Shown here in pieces: positions 17,646 through 26,571 of a stretch of DNA of 64,000 nucleotides. Position numbers and translations under genes: made by a program. The stretch is taken from contig NVUQ01000001.1 in NCBI GenBank assembly GCA_002401955.1, positions 186,001 through 250,000 of the forward strand. Direction: 5' to 3'. This DNA is from Flavobacteriales bacterium. GTDB taxonomy: Bacteria > Bacteroidota > Bacteroidia > Flavobacteriales_E > Vicingaceae. The notes beneath the pieces were generated by a model. That model searched no databases. It worked only from the letters and a program-made list of their open reading frames with translations, and had not been told where the DNA came from. Every line of letters begins with the position of its first letter. Position 1 is the first letter of the stretch.

Positions 17646-18788
17646 ATGAAAAGATTAGACTTCTTAACCTACACTATCACCTTACTTATATTTACCCTTT
17701 TACCTTTCAAAGGGCTAACACAAACCTGTACAGCCGTTATTAATACTTATCCATATAACGAAACTTTTGAATCAGGTTTGGGGAATTGGAGCAATGTATC
17801 TGGAGATGATTTTAACTGGACAAGAGACAGATGGGGCACACCCTCCACCCTAACTGGACCATCATCATCAGTTGGAAGTGCTGCAAATAATACAGATTAT
17901 TATATGTACATAGAATGGGAAGATATACAAACAGCAAACAAATTAGCCTACATCGAATCTGACTGTTTTGATCTAAGCCCTTTGACCAACCCAAGCATAT
18001 CATTTTATTACCAGATGTACGGTGAACATATGGGGCGTATCCGACTACTTATATCAAATGACATGGGAATTACTTCTTGGATTATATTATTTAATGAGCG
18101 TTATGATCAAGGAACTAATTGGCATAGTGTAACTGTAGACCTTTCCACCTATGCAGGAGATAATGTTCAATTTCGATTTCAAGGAAAAATGGGCACAGAA
18201 TTTAGGAGTGACGCAGCAATTGACGAAATATTTGTTGGTGAAGCATCTATTTTACCAATAGAGCTATCAAGCTTTGATGCAGACTGCATTAATGAAATGC
18301 CAACATTAAACTGGACTACTAGCTCAGAAATTAACAACGATTATTTTACAATTGAAAGAAGCGAAGATGGAGTAAGTTTTGAAGCTGTTGGAACCATAAA
18401 TGGGAATGGTAATAGTTCCACATTGAAAAATTACAGTTGGACAGATGATAATCCAACTAACGAAACAACCTACTATCGTTTAAAACAAACAGACTTTAAT
18501 GGTGCATTTGAATATCACGGTATAAGACCAGTTGTTTGTGAAACGTCTGATGAAATATCAATTTATCCAAGCCCTTTCAAAAATAGCTTTACAATTAAAC
18601 TATCAAATAATACCATTTATCCAGCTAGGATAGAAGTAATGGATTATTTAGGGAGAAAAGTATATTCTCAAGCATTAGAAACACCAACAACGAATATTGC
18701 ATTAGATGATCTTCCTAACGGAACTTATTTTGTAAAAGTAACTTCTGATAACACACAAGTTGTGAAACGAATTGTAAAAATGAAGTAA
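17646..18788 (+). CDS. T9SS type A secreted protein with MAM-like domain
   Basis: 380 residues: signal peptide (about 1-26, ending KGLTQ); a MAM or choice-of-anchor-J type domain (about 35-200, with ETFESGLGNW, DDFNWTRDRWGTPS and AAIDEIFVGE); a short linker domain (about 205-295, ending YYRLKQTDFNGAFEYHGIRP); and a T9SS type A C-terminal domain (about 305-380, ISIYPSPFKNSF to VVKRIVKMK). It is predicted to be exported by T9SS and displayed on or released from the surface. The linker and sorting domain are nearly identical to those of the gene ending at 20900, showing recent duplication of the 3' module. Confidence 0.85.
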   Translation: MKRLDFLTYTITLLIFTLLPFKGLTQTCTAVINTYPYNETFESGLGNWSNVSGDDFNWTRDRWGTPSTLTGPSSSVGSAANNTDYYMYIEWEDIQTANKLAYIESDCFDLSPLTNPSISFYYQMYGEHMGRIRLLISNDMGITSWIILFNERYDQGTNWHSVTVDLSTYAGDNVQFRFQGKMGTEFRSDAAIDEIFVGEASILPIELSSFDADCINEMPTLNWTTSSEINNDYFTIERSEDGVSFEAVGTINGNGNSSTLKNYSWTDDNPTNETTYYRLKQTDFNGAFEYHGIRPVVCETSDEISIYPSPFKNSFTIKLSNNTIYPARIEVMDYLGRKVYSQALETPTTNIALDDLPNGTYFVKVTSDNTQVVKRIVKMK

Positions 18789-18793
18789 ATAAC

Positions 18794-18906
18794 TTCACGA
18801 ATGATGCGTGAATCATCACACAGCCTATCATAACCACTAGCATTCGTGATATAAAACCTTTCATTCGAAGATAATTTAGTACATGTCATTTTAAAAACGG
18901 ACAATT
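18794..18906 (+). promoter_or_regulatory. Palindromic operator and leader, copy 2
   Basis: TTCACGAATGATGCGTGAA (18794-18812) has one mismatch to dyad symmetry. It is followed by CATTCGTGATATAAA at 18841 and GACAATTATG at the start codon. Spacing and sequence match copy 1 through the first codons of the gene. Confidence 0.7.
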
Positions 18907-19041
18907 ATGAAAAGATTCTACTTAACAAACCTAATTACCCTTAAAATATGCCTGTTGTTTTGTGTAACATCAACAGCACAAAATTTTACCGTTAACTCAA
19001 CTACTGATGCTGTTGATATTAATATAGGAGATGGGAAATGA
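18907..19041 (+). pseudogene. Remnant of a CSLREA-type secreted protein gene (signal peptide only)
   Basis: 44 codons: a signal peptide ending STAQ, then NFTVNSTTDAVDINIGDGK and a TGA. The mature start closely matches the gene at 20941 (NFTVNSTLDAVDVNPGDG), so this is the 5' end of a paralogue. The stop overlaps the next ATG as ATGA, so a short peptide could still be made and could couple translation to the following gene. Its first codons (MKRFYLTN) resemble those of the gene at 17646. Confidence 0.7.
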
Positions 19042-20900
19042 AAACAATTATATTTTTAGCGATTCTCCTATCTAAATTAGTTGAAGCGCAAACTGGCCCT
19101 GGCGGAGTTGGCACCTCTAGTTCGAATATTATTTGGGTTAAGGCTGATGCTAATGTATACTCTGATGCGGGAACGACTCCAGCTACCTCTGGTGATAATG
19201 TGAGGCAATGGAATGATGTTTCGGGTAATGGGCTTAATGGATTTAGTACTGTTGTTGCTAACCAACCAGAATATGAATTAAATGCTCAAAACGGCTATCC
19301 AGGAATAAGAGTTAAAGGGAATCAATTCATCTCTTTCCCAGCAATGGGGATAGCTAATAACAGTAGTATTACATATATTATGGCGTTTAAAGATACTGCA
19401 GTTGGAGGTCGAGGAACCAATAATAATGGTAGTGGAGATTATTTGATAGATAGAGTTTCTCCTACAAATGAATTGTTTAGTTTGAAGCTAGTAAACCCAA
19501 GCAGATATGGTTATCAAAAACGTACAGATGCGGGATCAGCTATAGGAGGAGTTTCTACAACAACTGCAATTAATAATAGCGCAAAAGTTATTGAGTATCG
19601 AAGAGATTATGGAGTGGATTATCAAATTTTCTATAATAACTCCCTTGAAGGGAGTGCGGCCGAAGCTAATGGACCATCAACACCACCTGCTCCTCAAATT
19701 GGTCGTCATTGCAGCTATTGGAACCAAGGATTAAGGGGATATATTTACGAATTTATCATTTATAATTTCGCATTAAATACAGCTCAAACAATTATTGTAA
19801 ATAATTATTTATCAGCTAAGTATGGATTTTCATTGTCGGCAAACGATTGTTATTCTAGAGATGATGTGGGGGGAGGAGATTATGATCATGATGTGGCAGG
19901 TATTGGAAGAGTAGATGCGGCTAATATTCATAATGATGCTCAGGGGACAGGTATAGTGAGAATCTTAAATCCAACAGGTTTGGGAGATGATGAATTTCTA
20001 ATGTGGGGACATGACAATGGTGCAATGCTACCTACAACAACAGATATTCCTGCAGGTGTTGAGGCTCGTTTAGAAAGGGTGTGGAGAGTAAGTGAAAGAA
20101 ACGCCAATAATACTTTAAGTATAGATGTTGAAAATATTGACATGAGGTGGGATTTGACTGGGCTAGGATCTATAACTGCAACTGACCTTTGCTTACTTAT
20201 AGATACTGATAATGATGGAGTATTTTCTGATGAAACACCAATTTCTGGAGCTACATCTTTAGGTAATGATATTTATGAGTTTGCTAATGTACCAGGTAAT
20301 GCAACAGGAATTACAAATGACAGGAAGTTTACATTAGGAACCCTTGATATGATTATCACAGCATTACCTATCACTTTAATTAGTTTTGAAGCCAATTTAG
20401 ATGTAGATCATGTTGAGTTAGAGTGGGTAACAGCTACTGAAATTAATAATGATTTCTTTACAATAGAAAAAAGTATTGATGCGATATCATGGGAAGAAGT
20501 TGTAGTTGCTTCTGGAGCAGGAAATAGTAATCAAGTAATAAGTTATTTTGAGACGGATTATAACCCAATGAATGGCATCTCTTACTACCGTTTAAAACAA
20601 ACGGATTTTAATGGAGCTTATGAATATCACGGTATAAGACCAGTTACGTGTGAGCAATCAAATTTCATTAGTATTTATCCAAGCCCTTTCAAAAATAGCT
20701 TTACCATAAAGTTATCAGAAAACACCACTTATCCAGCTGCGTTAGAAGTAGTGGATTACTTAGGAAGAACAATCTATGCCAAAACACTAACATCTAATCT
20801 GAATATAATAACATTAGACAAGATGCCGCATGGAACTTATTTTATAAAAGTGACAACTGTAAACACTCAAGTTGTTGAACGAATAGTTAAAACGAAATAA
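19038..20900 (+). CDS. T9SS type A secreted protein with LamG-like and DUF8202-like regions
   Basis: 620 residues with a signal peptide (ends VEAQ, about residue 18). A concanavalin/LamG-like domain (about 25-265) carries IIWVKADANVYSDAGTTPAT and QWNDVSGNGLNG, motifs common in Flavobacteriia surface proteins. A middle domain (about 275-440) contains DVAGIGR and LERVWRVSER. A linker and a T9SS type A domain (about 545-620) almost copy those of the gene at 17646. The ATG overlaps the stop of the truncated CSLREA frame. It probably relies on the promoter module upstream of that fragment. Confidence 0.82.
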   Translation: MKTIIFLAILLSKLVEAQTGPGGVGTSSSNIIWVKADANVYSDAGTTPATSGDNVRQWNDVSGNGLNGFSTVVANQPEYELNAQNGYPGIRVKGNQFISFPAMGIANNSSITYIMAFKDTAVGGRGTNNNGSGDYLIDRVSPTNELFSLKLVNPSRYGYQKRTDAGSAIGGVSTTTAINNSAKVIEYRRDYGVDYQIFYNNSLEGSAAEANGPSTPPAPQIGRHCSYWNQGLRGYIYEFIIYNFALNTAQTIIVNNYLSAKYGFSLSANDCYSRDDVGGGDYDHDVAGIGRVDAANIHNDAQGTGIVRILNPTGLGDDEFLMWGHDNGAMLPTTTDIPAGVEARLERVWRVSERNANNTLSIDVENIDMRWDLTGLGSITATDLCLLIDTDNDGVFSDETPISGATSLGNDIYEFANVPGNATGITNDRKFTLGTLDMIITALPITLISFEANLDVDHVELEWVTATEINNDFFTIEKSIDAISWEEVVVASGAGNSNQVISYFETDYNPMNGISYYRLKQTDFNGAYEYHGIRPVTCEQSNFISIYPSPFKNSFTIKLSENTTYPAALEVVDYLGRTIYAKTLTSNLNIITLDKMPHGTYFIKVTTVNTQVVERIVKTK

Positions 20901-20940
20901 AAAAGTAATGAATACAACAGACAAGAACTCAATAAAAATT

Positions 20941-23900
20941 ATGAAAATTTACAAAACCAAGAAGCTCTTTTTTTCTGCATTGATAGCCCTACTATCTTTG
21001 AGCACTCCTTTAATAGCTCAAAATTTTACCGTTAACTCAACTTTAGATGCAGTAGATGTAAACCCGGGAGATGGCGTTTGCGATGATGGCTCGGGAAATT
21101 GCACCTTAAGAGCAGCAATACAAGAAAGTAATGCGCTTGGAGGGGCTCATACCATCACACTCTCAGCTTCTACTTATACATTAGCCATAGCTGGGGCGAA
21201 TGAAAATGCTTCTGCAACAGGTGATTTAGACATTAGCTGCTCACTTACCATAAACGGTGTATCCGCTCAATCCACAATAATTAACGGAAATAATTTAGAT
21301 AGAGTTATTCATATAAAAACTTCAGGAACACTTATTGCGAACGAAGTTTCCTTTACAGGAGGTTTCATAGAAACAAATTATGGTGGCGGAATTCTAAACA
21401 AAGGTGTTCTTACTCTCAGCAATAGCGAAATTTATTCTAATTCCGCAAATTTATTAGATGGCACTACTACAGAGTTTGGTGGATTTGGTGGCGGAATTTC
21501 AAATCAAGGAATCGCTACCCTAATGAATGTTACAATAAGAACAAATACAGCTATAGGATCTGAAGGACTTGGAGCAGTAGATGGTGGCGGGGGTGGTGGC
21601 TCAACCCCAGGCTTTGGCGGTGGAATTTACAACGAAAATGGAGCAACATTAACCATAACAAATTCAACTATCTCAGGCAATCAGGCTATGGGAGGAAGAG
21701 GATCAGGTGGATCAGCAAATAATGGGGTTTGGAATCCGCCAGGTCAATCTGGAGCAGGTCCAAATCCAGGAGCTGGAGGTGCTGCTGGTGCAGGTGCAGG
21801 CGGAAACGCTACTGGAGATTATTCTGGTGGCGGTGGCGGTGGTGGACAAAGCGCTGGCGGTGGTGCTGGAGGAAATGGTGGTTATGGTGCTGGTGGAGGA
21901 GCCGTAGGGGCAAAAACCGTTGCGGGTTCAAGTGCCAATGCAGTGGGTGTTGGTGGATTTGGTGGAGGAGATGGAAATAACGCCTGTTGTTCTTCCGCAG
22001 GAGGCGGTGGCGGAGGAGCTGGTTTTGGAGGAGGAATATTCAATAATGGAGGAAATATTACAACTACCAATGTTACAATCGCTTTTAATGAGGCGCTAGG
22101 TGGTAATGAAAGAACTTCACTTGGTGGATGGGCCGGACGAGGATTAGAAGGTTCTGGTTTAGGAGGAGGAATCTTTAACCGAACTGGAAATATTGACATT
22201 AACAATACGCTTTTGGCTAACAACAATATCAGTTCCCTTGATGGTGCATTTATAGCTATTGATACTACCTATGAAGATACATGGGGAACATTTACTTCTA
22301 CAACAGGATATAATTTAATATTTACGGCTGGAACAGCTTCAATTGGTGGAACCACTACTGGAAATGTAATTGGAGCTGACCCAATATTAGCTGCTTTAGC
22401 AATGAACGGTGGAACCACTTTAACTCACGCAATATCAGTTTGCCCCACAAGTCCAGCAATAGATGCAGGTTTAGATGGAGTAGCTCCTGTACAAGATCAA
22501 AGAGGTGTTCCTAGATTTAATGTTTTCTCTGGAGCTAACATTTCTGATATAGGAGCTTTTGAAAATAATGTTGCAAGCAATCCAGTTAATAGCACAGATT
22601 TACAAACGTCATGCGGATCTTATACTTGGATTGATGGAAATACTTATACGGTTAGTAACAATACTGCTACTCACACCATAGTTGGCGGATCGGTAAACGG
22701 ATGTGATTCCATTGTTACTTTAGATTTAACCATTAGTCCAACCGTTAATGGTACAGATGTACAAACTACTTGCGGATCATATACTTGGATTGATGGGGTT
22801 ACTTATACGACTAGCAACAATACGGCTTCTGACACCTTAGTTGGCGGATCCGTTAATGGATGTGATAGTATTACAACTTTAGATTTAACCATTAACAATG
22901 CAGTTAATAGTACGGATGTACAAACGGCATGTGGATCCTATACTTGGATGGATGGAATCACTTATACTTCTAACAACAACACTGCTTCTGACACCATAGT
23001 TGGTGGTTCTGTTAATGGTTGTGATTCTATCATTACCTTAGATTTAACAATTAATAACACTGCTAATAGTACTGATATACAAACAGCTTGTAGTTCTTAT
23101 ACTTGGATTGATGGGATTACTTATACATCAAGTAACAACATTGCCTCTGACACCATATTTGGTGGCGCATCTAACGGATGTGATTCTATCATCACTTTAG
23201 ATTTAACAATCAACAATACCGCTAATAGTACTGATGCGCAAGTGGCTTGTGATTCTTTTACTTGGATTGATGGAATTACTTATACGACTAGCAACAACAC
23301 TGCTGCTGACACCATAGTTGGTGGCGCTTCTAACGGATGTGATTCTATTGTTACGCTAGATTTAACCATCATCAACGCTGTTAACGATATAGATGTTCAA
23401 ACCGCATGTGATTCTATTACTTGGATAAACGGAATCATCTATACTTCTAATAACAATACAGCCACTCATACCATAGTAAATGGAGCTGCTAACGGATGTG
23501 ATAGTATAGTAACATTAGACTTAACCATTAGTCCATCAGTTAATGGCACAGATGTACAAACAGCTTGTGGATCATATACATGGATAGATGGCAATAATTA
23601 TTCTTCAAATAACAATACGGCTACACATACCATAATAGGTGGTTCTTCTAACGGATGTGACTCTATTGTTACATTAAACCTTACAGTTTTTCCAGTTTTT
23701 GAAATTAATTTAGGTGAAGATACTAGCATCTGTAAGGAGTTAATTGTCTTAACTCCTGGTAATGGCTTTAATTCTTACCTCTGGAGCGATGGAAGTATTT
23801 CCCATTCCATAACTGTTAGCACTGAAGGAAGCTACTACGTTACGGTAACTGATATAAACGGTTGTAGTGGATATGATCAAATAGAAGTGATTGAGGATTG

Positions 23901-24189
23901 CCCATTTACAATATGGGCACCCAATGTGTTTACACCTAATGGCGATGGACACAATGATGAGTTTACTGTTGTTAGTGAACATTTAGTTTCTCTAGAAGTT
24001 CTCATTTTTAACAGATGGGGAGAATTGCTCAAATCTTGGAAAAACATTACTGGTTCTTGGGATGGCAGAACGGCAGGAGGAAATATAGTTCCTGATGGTT
24101 CCTACCCTTACATTATTAAATACAGCTATAAGGATGGAAGAGTAATAATTAATAAATCAAAACACGGACATGTTACTGTTTTAAAGTAA
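20941..24189 (+). CDS. Giant T9SS type B surface protein with CSLREA, glycine-rich and 53-residue repeats
   Basis: 1082 residues from the ATG at 20941, where a good signal peptide begins (MKIYKTKKLFFSALIALL); an in-frame ATG at 20908 adds 11 residues. In order: a CSLREA-type start (VNSTLDAVDVNPGDGVCDD and LRAAIQESN); a right-handed beta-helix-like region; a very glycine-rich stretch (about 210-370); another beta-helix part ending in a choice-of-anchor DIGAFENN motif; seven tandem 53-residue repeats; and a type B (CHU_C/gliding-motility-associated) C-terminal domain (APNVFTPNGDGHNDEF, then FNRWGELL). A secreted adhesin or matrix protein is the likely role. The type B end differs from its type A neighbours. 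Confidence 0.85.
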   Translation: MKIYKTKKLFFSALIALLSLSTPLIAQNFTVNSTLDAVDVNPGDGVCDDGSGNCTLRAAIQESNALGGAHTITLSASTYTLAIAGANENASATGDLDISCSLTINGVSAQSTIINGNNLDRVIHIKTSGTLIANEVSFTGGFIETNYGGGILNKGVLTLSNSEIYSNSANLLDGTTTEFGGFGGGISNQGIATLMNVTIRTNTAIGSEGLGAVDGGGGGGSTPGFGGGIYNENGATLTITNSTISGNQAMGGRGSGGSANNGVWNPPGQSGAGPNPGAGGAAGAGAGGNATGDYSGGGGGGGQSAGGGAGGNGGYGAGGGAVGAKTVAGSSANAVGVGGFGGGDGNNACCSSAGGGGGGAGFGGGIFNNGGNITTTNVTIAFNEALGGNERTSLGGWAGRGLEGSGLGGGIFNRTGNIDINNTLLANNNISSLDGAFIAIDTTYEDTWGTFTSTTGYNLIFTAGTASIGGTTTGNVIGADPILAALAMNGGTTLTHAISVCPTSPAIDAGLDGVAPVQDQRGVPRFNVFSGANISDIGAFENNVASNPVNSTDLQTSCGSYTWIDGNTYTVSNNTATHTIVGGSVNGCDSIVTLDLTISPTVNGTDVQTTCGSYTWIDGVTYTTSNNTASDTLVGGSVNGCDSITTLDLTINNAVNSTDVQTACGSYTWMDGITYTSNNNTASDTIVGGSVNGCDSIITLDLTINNTANSTDIQTACSSYTWIDGITYTSSNNIASDTIFGGASNGCDSIITLDLTINNTANSTDAQVACDSFTWIDGITYTTSNNTAADTIVGGASNGCDSIVTLDLTIINAVNDIDVQTACDSITWINGIIYTSNNNTATHTIVNGAANGCDSIVTLDLTISPSVNGTDVQTACGSYTWIDGNNYSSNNNTATHTIIGGSSNGCDSIVTLNLTVFPVFEINLGEDTSICKELIVLTPGNGFNSYLWSDGSISHSITVSTEGSYYVTVTDINGCSGYDQIEVIEDCPFTIWAPNVFTPNGDGHNDEFTVVSEHLVSLEVLIFNRWGELLKSWKNITGSWDGRTAGGNIVPDGSYPYIIKYSYKDGRVIINKSKHGHVTVLK
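22579..23691 (+). repeat. Seven tandem 159-bp coding repeats
   Basis: Seven in-frame units of exactly 53 codons with the consensus NSTDVQTACGSYTWIDG at the start and GCDSIVTLDLTI at the end. Each unit has two conserved cysteines, which probably form a disulfide. The units differ at many synonymous positions, so the array is not a very recent expansion. Confidence 0.92.
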
Positions 24190-24236
24190 GCACCCTAAAA
24201 TAGAAACAACAGACATGTTGAGATTATATAAATCAG

Positions 24237-24482
24237 ATGATCAGATTATTAATTACAAAAGAACAGTTACTAATAGTATCTGTTTCTAAAGAAGAAAGAA
24301 TTAACTCCTATAACATTAAAAAACTAATTGGAAAATCAAAAAGAATGATTGAGCAAAACAACATAACAGCAGTAATTATAGAGATAGAAAATAACTGCCG
24401 TATTGACAAATATGCATCAACCTTTTTTAATAAAGCATTGAATCACTCAACTGTTTTTCCAATTGTAATAATAAGTTCATGA
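24237..24482 (+). CDS. Small cytoplasmic protein, possibly STAS-like
   Basis: 81 residues, no signal peptide. The alternating hydrophobic segment ITAVIIEIENNCRIDKYAST and a final strand FPIVIISS vaguely recall a STAS fold, but I do not recognise the family firmly. Its stop codon overlaps the ATG of the next gene as ATGATG, which supports both as genes and suggests translational coupling to the microprotein that follows. Confidence 0.5.
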   Translation: MIRLLITKEQLLIVSVSKEERINSYNIKKLIGKSKRMIEQNNITAVIIEIENNCRIDKYASTFFNKALNHSTVFPIVIISS

Positions 24483-24634
24483 TGGAAAGAATTATAACAA
24501 CACTCTTTGGAACATTTTATCAAAAAAATGCAAGTGTTCCATTTCGCGAACAGGCATTAGTAACAATTGTGACGGTAGTATTTATTTTATTAATTACTAT
24601 TCCTTTGTTTTTGTTGATACTTGATATTTTATAA
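24479..24634 (+). CDS. Single-helix membrane microprotein 1
   Basis: 51 residues: a short amphipathic N-terminus (MMERIITTLFGTFYQKN), the motif VPFREQ, then one long hydrophobic helix (about 27-49). It starts inside the stop codon of the 81-residue gene. It is similar in plan and wording to the next microprotein (KN-S-xP-xx-EQ followed by a helix), which makes chance open frames unlikely. Function unknown. Confidence 0.6.
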   Translation: MMERIITTLFGTFYQKNASVPFREQALVTIVTVVFILLITIPLFLLILDIL

Positions 24635-24640
24635 AAAAGT

Positions 24641-24778
24641 ATGGAAAAAATAATCAGATACACCTACTCTAGAGTCTTTAATAAAAACTCCTTAATTCCA
24701 ATTAAGGAACAATTCGTTTTTGTTTTAGCTTCTTTAGCTGTATTAATTATAGGCTTTTTCCTTTTATTTTTAAGATAG
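24641..24778 (+). CDS. Single-helix membrane microprotein 2 (paralogue of 1)
   Basis: 45 residues: MEKIIRYTYSRVFNKNSLIP, then IKEQ and one hydrophobic helix ending FLLFLR. It begins six bases after the stop of microprotein 1. The shared pattern M-E-R/K-I-I, K-N-x-x-x-P and EQ just before the helix argues for duplication. No known family is recognised; a role as a small membrane subunit or helper is only a guess. Confidence 0.58.
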   Translation: MEKIIRYTYSRVFNKNSLIPIKEQFVFVLASLAVLIIGFFLLFLR

Positions 24779-24943
24779 GGTTTTAAACATACATGAGGTT
24801 GTAATAATGAAAAAATGAACGTTACATCACAAATGTTTAAGTCTACTCGTGAAATCTCAGATTTCTAATTTTTTCATGTAGATACGTGAAGAATTTTAAC
24901 CTATAACAATATAATTTACACACTTAAACCTAAATATATTTAC

Positions 24944-26482
24944 ATGAAAAAAAACAAACACATTTTTAATTCGCTTTTAATTAGGTACAACAAGTACATC
25001 AAAAAAAGAGAAAACTTAAGGTTAGCCAGTCGCAATAATCGAAGACAAAACATTCTTACAAAGCACATTGAGCGATTGCATGAAAAGTTAATGAGCTTAA
25101 AAGTAAGTATCCAAAAAGGATCTGTAGTTACGGCTGCAATATTAGGAGCTGTAGCTTTTATGCCTCAAGAAGCTAATGCTCAGATTACTTTTGGAGCTGC
25201 TCAATTCAATCCTTTTTCATTAACAACTATGAGCGATTTCACTAATGCTAGTGTATCTTTTGGAGATCTAGATAATGACGGGGATCAAGATATAATGACA
25301 GCAGATGAATATGGGAATTTTTTGTATTATGAAAATACAGGAGCATCAAGTTCCCCTGTTTTTGGTAGTGCTCAAACCAATCCTTTTTCATTGTCAATTC
25401 CAGGAACCTTTTCTGATCCTGAATTTATCGATTTAGACAATGATGGGGATTTAGATTTAATTGTTGGAGACAATTCAGGTGATTGGAAATATTTCGAGAA
25501 TATAGGAACAGCTAGTGCTCCAAATTATGGAGCTGTTCAAACCAACCCTTTCTCATTGGCTTATCTAGGTTCTTATTCTAGCGCTAATTTTGAAGATTTA
25601 GATAATGATGGAGATTTTGATTTGATGGCTGGAGATGGTTCTGGTGATTTTTACTATTATGAAAATACAGGAACTGCCAGCACTCCATCTTTTGGAGCTG
25701 CTCAAACTAACCCTTTCTCATTAACAAGTCTTAACTCATATGTAAGGCTATCCTTAATTGATCTCGATGGTGATGGGGATTTTGATTTGATGGCTGGAGA
25801 TTATTCTGGTGATTTTTACTATTATGAAAATACAGGAACTGTTAGTTCCCCAACTTTTGGGTTACTCCAAACTAATCCTTTCTCGTTAACTGGTATAGTT
25901 GATTATTCTGGACCTGCTTTTGCTGATTTGGATAATGACGGAGACATGGACATTTTGTCACATAACTATAACGGAGACTTTTACTATTTTGAAAACACTT
26001 CTTGTAATCTTGACAACACAGTGGACAATAGTTCTACTCCTACGTTAACTGCTAACCAATCAGGTGGTTCTATTGCATACAGATGGTTAGATTGTGATAA
26101 TAACAACGCTGTTATCCCAGCAGAAACAGGCCAATCTTTTACAGCTACTACAAATGGGAATTATGCTGTAGAAATTACTAATGGTTCTTGTATTGATACT
26201 TCTGCTTGTCAAAATGTTGTTATTACAGGAATAAACGAGTTAACTGCAAATAAGGTATCTTTTTACCCCAACCCTACCAACGGGATCGTTAACTTAAATT
26301 TTGGTGCCATTAGCTCCGAAATTAACTACACGATAACTTCTATCACTGGACAAGAGATTGAAACAGGAAAAACATTAAAAAACAATGTTTCTATCAATTT
26401 AACCAATGAAAGTAATGGGATTTATTTTATGAGAATATATACTAGAGAAACATCTTTAGTTTATAAATTGATCAAAAAATAA
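24944..26482 (+). CDS. FG-GAP/VCBS-repeat T9SS type A protein with long basic N-terminus
   Basis: 512 residues. The first 80 precede the predicted cleavage site (QEANAQ) and hold a basic stretch (YNKYIKKRENLRLASRNNRR) before the hydrophobic core, so the signal peptide is unusually long; an ATG at 25091 would give a normal one. Five FG-GAP/VCBS-like repeats of about 57 residues follow, each starting TNPFSLT and holding a calcium-type loop DLDNDGDxD. An Ig-like part comes next, then a T9SS type A domain (VSFYPNPTNGIVNLNF to LVYKLIKK). It is predicted to be a secreted surface protein. A strong terminator follows the stop. Confidence 0.85.
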   Translation: MKKNKHIFNSLLIRYNKYIKKRENLRLASRNNRRQNILTKHIERLHEKLMSLKVSIQKGSVVTAAILGAVAFMPQEANAQITFGAAQFNPFSLTTMSDFTNASVSFGDLDNDGDQDIMTADEYGNFLYYENTGASSSPVFGSAQTNPFSLSIPGTFSDPEFIDLDNDGDLDLIVGDNSGDWKYFENIGTASAPNYGAVQTNPFSLAYLGSYSSANFEDLDNDGDFDLMAGDGSGDFYYYENTGTASTPSFGAAQTNPFSLTSLNSYVRLSLIDLDGDGDFDLMAGDYSGDFYYYENTGTVSSPTFGLLQTNPFSLTGIVDYSGPAFADLDNDGDMDILSHNYNGDFYYFENTSCNLDNTVDNSSTPTLTANQSGGSIAYRWLDCDNNNAVIPAETGQSFTATTNGNYAVEITNGSCIDTSACQNVVITGINELTANKVSFYPNPTNGIVNLNFGAISSEINYTITSITGQEIETGKTLKNNVSINLTNESNGIYFMRIYTRETSLVYKLIKK

Positions 26483-26500
26483 TCAACCGATAGTAGAATT

Positions 26501-26529
26501 AAGAGCCTAGCATGGTGCTAGGCTCTTTT
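26501..26529 (+). terminator. Intrinsic terminator after the FG-GAP gene
   Basis: AAGAGCCTAGCATGGTGCTA followed by GGCTCTTTTA: a ten-base-pair perfect stem with a short loop and T-run, 18 bases after the stop. Confidence 0.9.
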
Positions 26530-26571
26530 ATTCTAGAATCATTGCACTTTTAAACCTTATTATACTGAAAC

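Noticed and set aside
21707-22226. Open frames on both strands in the glycine-rich segment
   Set aside because: They are shadows of GGN-repeat coding sequence with extreme composition (Trp/Arg- or Pro-rich).
22579-23691. Non-coding tandem repeat
   Set aside because: The units are exactly 53 codons and in frame within a long gene.
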